15,711 nucleotides of DNA from an uncultured Parabacteroides sp. (GTDB lineage Bacteria > Bacteroidota > Bacteroidia > Bacteroidales > Tannerellaceae): contig CAMTPG010000021.1 in NCBI GenBank assembly GCA_947074335.1, positions 1-15,711 on the forward strand, in the 5' to 3' direction. Below, in pieces: positions 1-6,937 of the stretch (position 1 is the first letter of the stretch; every line of letters begins with the position of its first letter). Under the pieces are notes generated by a model that was not told the DNA's origin, ran no database searches, and worked only from the letters and a program-made list of their open reading frames with translations. The position numbers and the translations under genes were made by a program.

Positions 1-480
1 TCGCATTGTTGTTCGCGTTGTTGTTGTTGAATGCATTATTATTTACATTGTTAAACGCGTTGTTGTTATTAAATGCATTGTTGTTCGCATTATTATTCGC
101 ATTGTTATTATTAAATGCATTGTTATTTGCATTATTGAATGCGTTGTTATTTACATTACTAAATGCATTATTGTTCGCATTGTTAAATGCGTTGTTATTG
201 TTAAATGCATTATTATTCATGTTATTAAATGCGTTGTTGTTTGCATTGTTGAAGTTCTGATTCAAACCCTGAGCAAAGTTATTGTTCTGGTTGAATGCAT
301 TGTTGTTGGCATTATTAAATGCATTATTATTTGCCGATGCGTTATTGAATGCATTGTTATTCATGTTATTAAATGCATTGTTGTTTGCATTATTATTCAT
401 GTTATTGAATGCATTATTATTCGCATTGTTGAAAGCATTATTAAATGCATTGTTGTTAGCCTGGTTCATACCCTGATTGA
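1..480. repeat. 24-bp-period tandem repeat containing the palindrome AATGCATT
   Basis: This DNA array underlies the Asn-rich protein. The unit is about 24 bp, with insertions and losses in steps of 12 bp (for example runs of NNNA without the AFNN half). The 8-bp palindrome AATGCATT occurs 11 times by my count, each arising from Asn-Ala-Phe codons. Units differ mainly at synonymous positions. The array continues past the left edge. It is coding and has no unique spacers, so it is not CRISPR. Confidence 0.85.
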
Positions 481-619
481 ATGCTTGATTAAGCGCTTGA
501 TTATAAGCGTTGTTCATGCCTTGAATAAAAGCTTGATTCTGGGCTTGGATCAATGTCTGGTTAGTCATTTGATTCTGATCATCTAATCCTTGATTTGCTA
601 AAATTAAATCTCTTTCCAT
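1..619 (-). CDS. Asn-rich octapeptide-repeat protein, N-terminal part (cut by window edge)
   Basis: I do not recognise this gene. Reading the minus strand from the ATG at 619 gives 206 codons with no stop, and the frame is still open at the left edge, so the C-terminus is missing. Residues 1-46 are rich in Gln and Asn with NQA steps. From about residue 51 the chain is built almost only of Asn, Ala and Phe with some Met and Val, in a repeat close to NNNAFNNA (8 residues, 24 bp), interrupted once near residues 108-122 by a Gln/Gly-containing linker. By my count 103 of 206 residues are Asn. Asn, Ala and Phe codons vary freely at third positions (AAT/AAC, GCA/GCG/GCT/GCC, TTT/TTC) while the amino acids hold. 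That argues for a real, selected protein and not a DNA-level satellite. No signal peptide or membrane segment is visible in this part. It is probably disordered or prion-like, but function is unknown. Confidence 0.72.
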   Translation of the reverse strand, partial: MERDLILANQGLDDQNQMTNQTLIQAQNQAFIQGMNNAYNQALNQAFNQGMNQANNNAFNNAFNNANNNAFNNMNNNANNNAFNNMNNNAFNNASANNNAFNNANNNAFNQNNNFAQGLNQNFNNANNNAFNNMNNNAFNNNNAFNNANNNAFSNVNNNAFNNANNNAFNNNNANNNANNNAFNNNNAFNNVNNNAFNNNNANNNA

Positions 620-1084
620 AATTAATGAATAATTTTAAATTGAACAATCTTGTTTGTGAATTCACATGAAAACAAACAACGTTATGACTATTTGGTTTTG
701 TAAGAAGTTGATATTTTATGATATTTTTAATGCAAAACAGAGTATATCCCTTTGATTAATAAAAAAAACAAATAATACAGAATAATAACAAATATATATT
801 AATTTGTTTTGAGTAATCTTAAAAACAGCGGGTAATGGAGTGGTAACACGAATTAAATGATTGGTGTACATGGCTTTTGGTTTTATTTTTATGATGAAAT
901 GTTGATAATTAACATATTGCATTTTCATGAATCTCATTTTACATCCTTTTAGCTTATTTATGATTGAACAATGAAATTTTGGAGAAGTCTCCGAAACAAT
1001 GAATCGAAATGATTGTTTTTACATTATTTAGAATTAACCGTTTAAGAATAAATAATAAAATGTTGAACATAAAAATTACTACGT
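620..1084. other. AT-rich intergenic region, no credible gene
   Basis: This 465-bp gap lies between two divergently transcribed genes, the Asn-rich gene on the minus strand and the first S9 peptidase on the plus strand. It is strongly AT-rich. The only notable open frame (minus, 716-937) has a composition that looks like random AT-rich translation, so I do not call it. A minus-strand TATATTTG at 789-796 fits the Bacteroidota -7 box but lies about 170 bp upstream of the Asn-rich start and lacks a visible -33 box. A short hairpin sits at 977-996. I see no tRNA or other RNA gene here. Confidence 0.6.
977..996. other. small hairpin (GGAGAAGTCTCC core)
   Basis: GGAGA and TCTCC face each other across AG. 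Flanking TTT and AAA extend the stem through a T-G wobble, giving up to nine pairs before the innermost pair opens to form a loop. No T-tract follows, so it does not look like a terminator. It lies about 90 bp upstream of the first peptidase and is flanked by two similar words (GAACAATGAA and GAAACAATGAA). A regulatory role is only a possibility. Confidence 0.3.
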
Positions 1085-3157
1085 ATGGCGTATTCCTTTG
1101 AAAAAAATCCGAAGACAAATCCCGATTATGTAAGTCCGGTCATAGGTAAACAGGAAATGAAAATAGAAGGAGGTCTTTTTACTCCCGAAGTAATGTGGGC
1201 AATGGGTATAGTAGATGGCTATTCTATTTCGCCTGATCATAAACATATTGCTTATGTTGTAACCTATTTCAGTGTGGCCGAAAATACGGGTCATAATACC
1301 ATTCATATCATGGATATTGACGGGAAAAATGAAAAGCTCCTTACTACAACATCCAACGATGAAGATTCGCCACGGTGGATCAAAAATGGTACTAAAATTG
1401 CTTTTTTAAGTAATGAAGGCGGTCAGAATCAATTATGGGAAATGAATCCGGATGGTACAGACCGGAAAAAATTATCCTTTTTATCCACAAACATCGGAGG
1501 ATTCAGTTTTTCTCCCGACGAAAAGTATGTTCTGTTTACCTCTTATGTGCCCTATTCCTATCGTCCGGCCGAATATTTTGAAGGATTAGACAGAACAACC
1601 GGTTTGCTGGCGAATGATTTAATGTATAAACACTGGAATACATGGCAGGAAGTGGTTCCGCATCCGTTTTATGCACCGTTCGATGGTGAAAAACTGGGCG
1701 AAGCTGTCGATATTTTGGCCGGAACACTTTATGAATCGCCTTTATTACCTTTCGGAGGCATGGAACAACTCTGTTGGAGTAATGATTCCAAAAAGATCGC
1801 TTATACCTGCAAAAAGAAGATCGGAACAGCATATACCTTATCTACCGATTCGGATATTTATGTATACGATATAGAAACCCGGAAAGATGTAAATATCTGT
1901 AAGTTGCCCGATGATCCGGACCAGAATTTAGGCTATGATATCAATCCCCGGTATTCGCCTTCGGGCAAATACATTGCCTGGCTGAGTATGGAGCATGATG
2001 GTTACGAAAGTGATAAGAACCGGTTGTATGTTATGGATCTGTCTACAAATAAAAAGACAGATCTGACTAAAAAGTTTGATGCCGACGTAAGCGAGTTCTG
2101 TTGGAACTCGGATACCGACGATATCTATTATACCGCAGTCTGGCACGGTCGTACCATGATTTATCATATCGATCTTGATGCAAATATCCGTCTCGTAACC
2201 GATGGCGATTATGATTATTTTTTCCTCCGGATGTGTGGTCGCAAAATCATGTCATTGCGTCATTCGCTGGTCGAGCCTAACGATCTGTTTATTATTGATC
2301 CCGATAATGCCAATGGCATCAAACAGCTCACCCATGAAAATGATCATTTAATGAATCAGATAGAACTGGGTAAATTTGAAGAACGCTGGACCGATACAAA
2401 AGATGGCAAACAGCTGCAATCGTGGGTGATGTATCCGCCGGATTTCGATCCGAATAAAAAATATCCCGCTATCATTATGTGTATGGGCGGGCCGCAGGAA
2501 GCCTGCAGTCAGGTATGGAGCAATAAATGGAATTTTGCACTCATTGCTTATCAGGGATATGTGATGATTATGCCTAACCGTCGCGGTTGTCCGGGATTTG
2601 GCAGAAGCTGGGAAGCCGAAGTGAGCGGCGATTATGGCGGTCTTTGTATGGATGATTATTTCTCGGCAATCGACGATCTGGCCACAGAGCCCTATATCGA
2701 TAAAGATAAACTTGGATGTGTAGGTGCCAGTTTCGGCGCATATTCGGTTTACTGGCTGGCCGGTCATCATGAAAAACGGTTCAAAGCCTTTATGGCGCAT
2801 GATGGTGTATTTAATATCGCCCAACAATATTTATCAACCGATGAGATGTGGTTTGCCAATTGGGATAATGGCGGTTCGTACTGGGATAAAAATCCGGAAG
2901 CACAGGCTACCTATGCCAATTCACCGCATTATTTTGTGGATAAATGGGATACACCGATCCTTTGTGTTCACAGTTTACTGGATTTCAGAATTCCCATTGC
3001 ACAGGGACAGGCTGCATTTGCAGGCGCTCGTGTGAGGAACATTGATGCCGAGCTGCTATGTTTTTCTGATGAAGGACATTTAATAAATAAACCCCAGAAT
3101 TCTGTATTATGGCATCGTACATTCTTCAGATGGATGGCCAAATATCTGAAAAATTAA
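1085..3157 (+). CDS. S9 family serine peptidase (DPP5/acylaminoacyl-peptidase-like), copy 1
   Basis: This is a 690-residue prolyl-oligopeptidase-family enzyme. Such enzymes remove dipeptides or blocked residues from the N-terminus of short peptides. The first ~400 residues carry TolB/PD40-type propeller repeats (for example SPDHKHIAYV, MNPDGTDRKKLS, SPSGKYIAWLS). The C-terminal ~260 residues are an alpha/beta-hydrolase. The nucleophile lies in GASFGAYS (Ser549), the acid is Asp633 in LLDFRIP and the base is His665 in DEGHL. An oxyanion-type GGP stands at CMGGPQ, and NRRGCPGFG is also present, both as in Bacteroidetes DPP5-like proteins. An in-frame TAA lies at 1070-1072, so no upstream signal peptide is possible, and the N-terminus (MAYSFEKNPK) is not a signal sequence. 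The enzyme is therefore probably cytoplasmic. A homologous copy follows 53 bp downstream, likely in one operon. Substrate specificity cannot be read from the sequence. Confidence 0.93.
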   Translation: MAYSFEKNPKTNPDYVSPVIGKQEMKIEGGLFTPEVMWAMGIVDGYSISPDHKHIAYVVTYFSVAENTGHNTIHIMDIDGKNEKLLTTTSNDEDSPRWIKNGTKIAFLSNEGGQNQLWEMNPDGTDRKKLSFLSTNIGGFSFSPDEKYVLFTSYVPYSYRPAEYFEGLDRTTGLLANDLMYKHWNTWQEVVPHPFYAPFDGEKLGEAVDILAGTLYESPLLPFGGMEQLCWSNDSKKIAYTCKKKIGTAYTLSTDSDIYVYDIETRKDVNICKLPDDPDQNLGYDINPRYSPSGKYIAWLSMEHDGYESDKNRLYVMDLSTNKKTDLTKKFDADVSEFCWNSDTDDIYYTAVWHGRTMIYHIDLDANIRLVTDGDYDYFFLRMCGRKIMSLRHSLVEPNDLFIIDPDNANGIKQLTHENDHLMNQIELGKFEERWTDTKDGKQLQSWVMYPPDFDPNKKYPAIIMCMGGPQEACSQVWSNKWNFALIAYQGYVMIMPNRRGCPGFGRSWEAEVSGDYGGLCMDDYFSAIDDLATEPYIDKDKLGCVGASFGAYSVYWLAGHHEKRFKAFMAHDGVFNIAQQYLSTDEMWFANWDNGGSYWDKNPEAQATYANSPHYFVDKWDTPILCVHSLLDFRIPIAQGQAAFAGARVRNIDAELLCFSDEGHLINKPQNSVLWHRTFFRWMAKYLKN

Positions 3158-3210
3158 ACAGAGATGCTTTTTAATTCATTCATTATTTATTAATTCTAAA
3201 ATACAGCAAT

Positions 3211-5310
3211 ATGGCATTAACTATAAATTCAGGAACACCTGAATCCCGACAGACAGAACCGAAAACAGAAGCAAGACCTTACATCGGAAAAGAGGTCGTG
3301 AAAGTTGAAAACGGAGCCTACTCGCCCGACATAATGTGGAAAATGGGCGCCATTTCCGGCTATGGAGTTTCAACAGATGCAAAGAAAATTGCCTATGTGG
3401 TTACCTACAACAGTGTGGCTTTAAATACAGGACACAATGTAATGCATGTAATGAATGCAGACGGCACCGACGATATTGTGTTAACAAAAGATGCAGTAGA
3501 CGAATGTGCTCCCTGCTGGATTAAAAACAACACAAAAATTGCCTATCTGAGTGATGCCACAGGCAGTAACCAGATCTGGGAAATGAACCCTGACGGAACA
3601 GAACGGAAACAAATTTCTTTTTTCGAAAAAAACATAGAAGGCTTTTTATTTTCGCCCGATGAAAAATGGGTTATTCTGATTGCTCAGGTTCCTTACGCCT
3701 ATCGTCCGGAAGAGTTATATAAAGATTTGAACCGCACAGGCGGATTCATGGCCGACGATTTAATGTATAAACACTGGAATCATTGGATTGAAACGGTTCC
3801 GCATCCCTTTTATGCGCCTTTCGACGGCGATAAAATCGGTCAGACCACCGATATACTCGAAGGCACACGCTTCGAATGTCCTTCCGTTCCTTTCGGAGGA
3901 ATCGAACAGTTAGGCTGGAGCCCCGATTCCAAAAAGATCGCTTATTCCTGCAAAAAGAAGACGGGAACAGCCTATACGCTGTCTACCGATTCGGACATTT
4001 ATCTGTTTGATATTGCAACAAAAGAAGATATCAGTCTGTGTAAATTCCAGGGCATGGCGGATCAAAATCACGGATATGACACCAATCCGGCCTTCTCTAA
4101 AAGCGGTAAATACATTGCCTGGCTGAGTATGGAACATGACGGATACGAAAGTGATAAAAACAGATTGTATGTGATGGAGCTCAAGACCTTTAAAAAAATA
4201 GATCTGACCGCAAATTTTGATAATGATGTCAACGAATTTTGCTGGGCCGATGATGATACCATCTATTTCGCCTCCGTCTGGCAGGGTCGCACCATGATTT
4301 TCCATATTAATCCGGACCAACAATACCGGCAGATCACGCAGGGCAATTACGATTACATGTTTATGAAAATGTGCGGCGATAAAATTGTAGCCATCCGCCA
4401 TTCCATTCGCGAACCCAATGATCTGTTTATGATTGATCCTGTCAATAACAACGGCGTATATCCCCTTACGCACGAAAATGAAGACATATTAAATCAGTTT
4501 GAGCTGGGCAAAGTAGAGGAGCGCTGGGTACACACGCCCGATGGCAAAGAGCTGCAATCGTGGGTAATTTATCCGCCCGATTTTGATCCGAATAAAAAAT
4601 ATCCGGCATTGCTGATGTGTATGGGTGGTCCGCAGGAGGGCTGTACACAAGACTGGAATAATAAATGGAATTATTCGCTTATCGCCTACGAAGGATATGT
4701 GCTGATTATGCCCAATCGTCGCGGTTGTCCGGGCTTCGGTCAGCAATGGAAAGCCGAAGTAAGTAAAGATTACGGCGGACTTTGCATGCAGGATTATCTC
4801 ACAGCCATCGATGATCTGGCCAAAGAGTCGTACATTGACAAAGACAGACTGGGCTGTATCGGTGCCAGCTTTGGCGGTTATTCGGTTTACTGGCTGGCCG
4901 GTCATCATGAAAAACGGTTTAAAGTATTTATTGCACACGATGGTATGTTCAATCAGGAAGCCATGTATCTGGAAACCGACGAGATGTGGTTTGTAAACTG
5001 GGAACTGGGTGGTCCGTACTGGAAAAAAGACGATCCGGTTATTCAACGCTCATTTGCCAATTCGCCGCATAACTTTGTGGATAAATGGGATACACCGATA
5101 CTAATCATCCATAGCATGAATGATTACAGAATTTTGGTATCGCAGGGACAAGCCGCTTTTACGGCAGCACGTCTGCGCGGCATCGAAGCACAATATCTGT
5201 TTTTCCCCGACGAGTGTCATTTTGTATCTAAACCACAAAACTCCATGTTGTGGCAAAAAGTATTCTTTGGCTGGTTAGGCAAGCATTTAAAAGATGAAAT
5301 CAAAAAATAA
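3211..5310 (+). CDS. S9 family serine peptidase (DPP5/acylaminoacyl-peptidase-like), copy 2
   Basis: This is a 699-residue paralogue of the preceding gene, with long identical stretches such as KYIAWLSMEHDGYESDKN. It shares the layout: an N-terminal TolB/PD40 propeller followed by a C-terminal alpha/beta-hydrolase. The catalytic residues are Ser553 in GASFGGYS, Asp638 in MNDYRI and His670 in DECHF. Residue 669 next to the catalytic His is Cys, where copy 1 has Gly. The N-terminus (MALTINSGTPESRQTEPKTE) is polar and extended, with no signal peptide, and an in-frame TAA at 3172-3174 rules out a longer exported form. It follows copy 1 by 53 bp and ends just before a strong terminator, so the two peptidases probably form a closed two-gene unit. 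Whether the copies differ in substrate is unknown. Confidence 0.93.
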   Translation: MALTINSGTPESRQTEPKTEARPYIGKEVVKVENGAYSPDIMWKMGAISGYGVSTDAKKIAYVVTYNSVALNTGHNVMHVMNADGTDDIVLTKDAVDECAPCWIKNNTKIAYLSDATGSNQIWEMNPDGTERKQISFFEKNIEGFLFSPDEKWVILIAQVPYAYRPEELYKDLNRTGGFMADDLMYKHWNHWIETVPHPFYAPFDGDKIGQTTDILEGTRFECPSVPFGGIEQLGWSPDSKKIAYSCKKKTGTAYTLSTDSDIYLFDIATKEDISLCKFQGMADQNHGYDTNPAFSKSGKYIAWLSMEHDGYESDKNRLYVMELKTFKKIDLTANFDNDVNEFCWADDDTIYFASVWQGRTMIFHINPDQQYRQITQGNYDYMFMKMCGDKIVAIRHSIREPNDLFMIDPVNNNGVYPLTHENEDILNQFELGKVEERWVHTPDGKELQSWVIYPPDFDPNKKYPALLMCMGGPQEGCTQDWNNKWNYSLIAYEGYVLIMPNRRGCPGFGQQWKAEVSKDYGGLCMQDYLTAIDDLAKESYIDKDRLGCIGASFGGYSVYWLAGHHEKRFKVFIAHDGMFNQEAMYLETDEMWFVNWELGGPYWKKDDPVIQRSFANSPHNFVDKWDTPILIIHSMNDYRILVSQGQAAFTAARLRGIEAQYLFFPDECHFVSKPQNSMLWQKVFFGWLGKHLKDEIKK

Positions 5311-5322
5311 ATAATACATTTG

Positions 5323-5359
5323 GGCTGGTTAATGAGAAATCTTAACCAGCCTTTTTTTT
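5323..5359 (+). terminator. Rho-independent terminator after the peptidase pair
   Basis: GGCTGGTTAA (5323-5332) pairs perfectly with TTAACCAGCC (5342-5351) around a 9-nt loop, followed by eight T (5352-5359). It begins 12 bases after the second peptidase stop and separates that unit from the glutaminase gene. Confidence 0.93.
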
Positions 5360-5395
5360 GCTTTGTTAATTTAACACATTATTAAGACAATCAAC

Positions 5396-6340
5396 ATGAA
5401 GACAATTAGTCATGACAGCGAATATATCCTGTCAATTATCAAAACGGCTTATCATAAATTTGAATCTGTTGCCGAAGGCCAAAATGCAAGCTACATTCCT
5501 TATCTGAAAGAGATTGACCCAAAACTGTTTGGCATCTCGGTTTGCCTTACCGACGGAACACTGATAGAATATGGCGATACCTCGTTTCAGTTTGGTATTG
5601 AATCCATTTCGAAAGTGCCTACTGCTCTGTTAGCCCTCAAACAAAATGGTACCGAATCGATTCTGCAAAAAATCGGAACCAATGCCACCGGAATGGATTT
5701 CGGATCGCTGTTTGCCATTTTACTGGAAAAAGGTTATCCTTCCACGCCTTTGGTTAATGCAGGCGCCATTGCCGCCTGTTCACTGATCGAGCCGCTGGGC
5801 GATGCCGCCGGCAAATGGCAGATGATACAGCAGAATATTGATGATTTATGCGGAAGCAAAACCGAAGTTTTGCATGCCTTATATCAGAATGAAACCGAAA
5901 CCAATTATCATAACCGCTCCATTACGTGGCTGCTGAAAAGTTACGATCGCATTTACGATGATCCCGAAGTGGCCCTCGATATCTATACCCGCCAATGTTC
6001 GATCGGTGTTACAACCAGTCAGCTGGCAGTTATGGCAGCAACCATCGCCAACAAAGGGAAAAATCCGAAAACCGGTTTGCAGGTATTTGATGCGGCACTG
6101 GCCTCGAAACTGGTGAGTATGATTGCAACGGTGGGGTTGTATGAAGAGACCGGCGACTGGATGTTTGAATCGGGTATTCCCGCAAAAAGCGGTGTAGGAG
6201 GCGGTATTCTGGCTGTTTATCCCGGCGAAGTGGGTATTTGTGTATTTTCGCCTCCGTTAAACCGGTTTGGCAATTCGGTGAAAGGAAAGAAAGTGGTACA
6301 ATATATTGCAAATGCATTGGGACTTTCTATTTACGAATAA
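5396..6340 (+). CDS. glsA: Glutaminase A
   Basis: Serine-dependent glutaminase of the beta-lactamase-like fold, hydrolysing L-glutamine to glutamate and ammonia in the cytoplasm. At 314 residues it matches the usual length of about 310. The S-x-x-K catalytic motif is in FGIESISKVP (Ser70, Lys73). Other family landmarks are NAGAIA, the segment around TRQCSIGVTTSQLAVMAATIANKG, and the C-terminal AKSGVGGGILAVYPG. No signal peptide or C-terminal STAS domain is present, so it is the minimal bacterial form. The gene stands alone: a terminator lies upstream and a convergent operon downstream. In some bacteria this enzyme supports acid resistance through ammonia release. Nothing here shows whether that applies. 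Confidence 0.95.
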   Translation: MKTISHDSEYILSIIKTAYHKFESVAEGQNASYIPYLKEIDPKLFGISVCLTDGTLIEYGDTSFQFGIESISKVPTALLALKQNGTESILQKIGTNATGMDFGSLFAILLEKGYPSTPLVNAGAIAACSLIEPLGDAAGKWQMIQQNIDDLCGSKTEVLHALYQNETETNYHNRSITWLLKSYDRIYDDPEVALDIYTRQCSIGVTTSQLAVMAATIANKGKNPKTGLQVFDAALASKLVSMIATVGLYEETGDWMFESGIPAKSGVGGGILAVYPGEVGICVFSPPLNRFGNSVKGKKVVQYIANALGLSIYE

Positions 6341-6393
6341 ACCGGATTCGGGGCGGATATTGAACCTCAAAACTCTGTAATGATTCTTATGTT

Positions 6394-6481
6394 CCCTTGC
6401 AGTGCTGTGAAAATCCTCTTGTAAAGCTGCAAAAATCCCTTTGCAAGGCTGTAAAAATTCCCTTGTAAGGCAACGCACTGC
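6394..6481. repeat. Degenerate 22-bp tandem repeat (about 3.5 copies)
   Basis: Units start at 6394, 6416, 6438 and 6460, exactly 22 bp apart. Each begins with a CCCTTGCA/CTCTTGTA-like block followed by (A)GGCTG(T/C)(A/G)AAAAT(C/T). The fourth unit matches over its first 12 bases and then runs into the adjacent hairpin. The copies are diverged. It lies between the convergent glutaminase and DUF486 genes and codes for nothing I can support. Confidence 0.7.
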
Positions 6482-6507
6482 AGTGTAATCTCGATTACAC
6501 TGCAGTG
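6476..6507. repeat. Perfect 15-bp inverted repeat (hairpin 1)
   Basis: CACTGCAGTGTAATC (6476-6490) and GATTACACTGCAGTG (6493-6507) are perfect reverse complements separated by TC. In RNA the innermost pairs would open to make a loop. No T-run follows on either strand, so it is not a typical intrinsic terminator, although its position between convergent genes would allow a stop signal for both. Confidence 0.8.
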
Positions 6508-6511
6508 AATT

Positions 6512-6537
6512 ATAAATTACACTGCAATGTAATTTAT
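6512..6537. repeat. 10-bp inverted repeat (hairpin 2), same core word as hairpin 1
   Basis: ATAAATTACA (6512-6521) pairs with TGTAATTTAT (6528-6537) around CTGCAA. The word TTACACTGCA occurs here at 6517-6526 and in hairpin 1 at 6495-6504. Its reverse complement is at 6479-6488, and a one-mismatch copy is at 6523-6532. Four alternating copies therefore build both hairpins. Confidence 0.75.
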
Positions 6538-6553
6538 TGGGGTAATGCCGCGA

Positions 6554-6925
6554 TCACTTCATAAACACAAAATAAACAGCCAGCACCAGGCAGCCGAATG
6601 CTGCCACATGATTCCAGTGCAGCGTCTGATTGCGAAAGAAAATCTGGGTAAACAACACAAAGACCACAATCGAGATCACCTCCTGAATTACCTTGAGCTG
6701 CATCAAATCGAATGCACCGCCGTTATCCCTGAATCCGATGCGATTGGCCGGAACCTGCATGCAGTACTCGAAAAATGCCAGACACCAGCTGAAAATAATC
6801 ACACCGATCAGCGGCAGACTGGCAAACCAGTTGTATTCTTCTTTCATTTTCAGATGGCCGTACCAGGCAAAGGTCATAAAGATGTTGGATCCGATCAGCA
6901 GTAAAATGGTATATAATCCTTTCAT
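6554..6925 (-). CDS. DMT-superfamily small membrane protein (DUF486)
   Basis: A 123-residue, four-helix integral membrane protein. Hydrophobic segments cover roughly residues 4-22, 35-53, 80-97 and 105-122. The motif content matches the DUF486 family, a short relative of drug/metabolite transporters: FAWYGHLK in helix 1, then AFFEYC and QVPANRIG, followed by QLKVIQEVI and AVYFVF at the C-terminus. Family members have no established substrate. It starts 12 bases after the ttcA-like gene stop on the same strand and is probably cotranscribed, ending in the repeat-rich convergent intergenic region. Confidence 0.9.
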   Translation of the reverse strand: MKGLYTILLLIGSNIFMTFAWYGHLKMKEEYNWFASLPLIGVIIFSWCLAFFEYCMQVPANRIGFRDNGGAFDLMQLKVIQEVISIVVFVLFTQIFFRNQTLHWNHVAAFGCLVLAVYFVFMK

Positions 6926-6937
6926 AATGAATAATTG

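Noticed and set aside
6..476. Leu-rich plus-strand open frames (NALLFALL-type)
   Set aside because: They are exact antisense shadows of the Asn-rich minus-strand repeat. The minus frame starts with a proper ATG, has a distinct N-terminal head and stays open throughout.
1..480. CRISPR array
   Set aside because: The period is about 24 bp with no unique spacers, and the repeat is in-frame coding sequence.
716..937. Minus-strand 73-residue open frame
   Set aside because: It lies in AT-rich intergenic DNA, and its composition resembles random translation with no domain or promoter support.
3910..5046. Long minus-strand open frames inside the second peptidase gene (and similar ones elsewhere)
   Set aside because: They are antisense to a clearly conserved enzyme and show no recognisable domain of their own.
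5315..5322. TACATTTG as a promoter -7 box for the glutaminase gene
   Set aside because: It fits TAnnTTTG, but transcription would start inside the adjacent terminator stem, so it is probably chance.
5365..5375. GTTAATTTAAC inverted repeat before glsA as an operator
   Set aside because: Five-base arms in AT-rich sequence are too easily found by chance.
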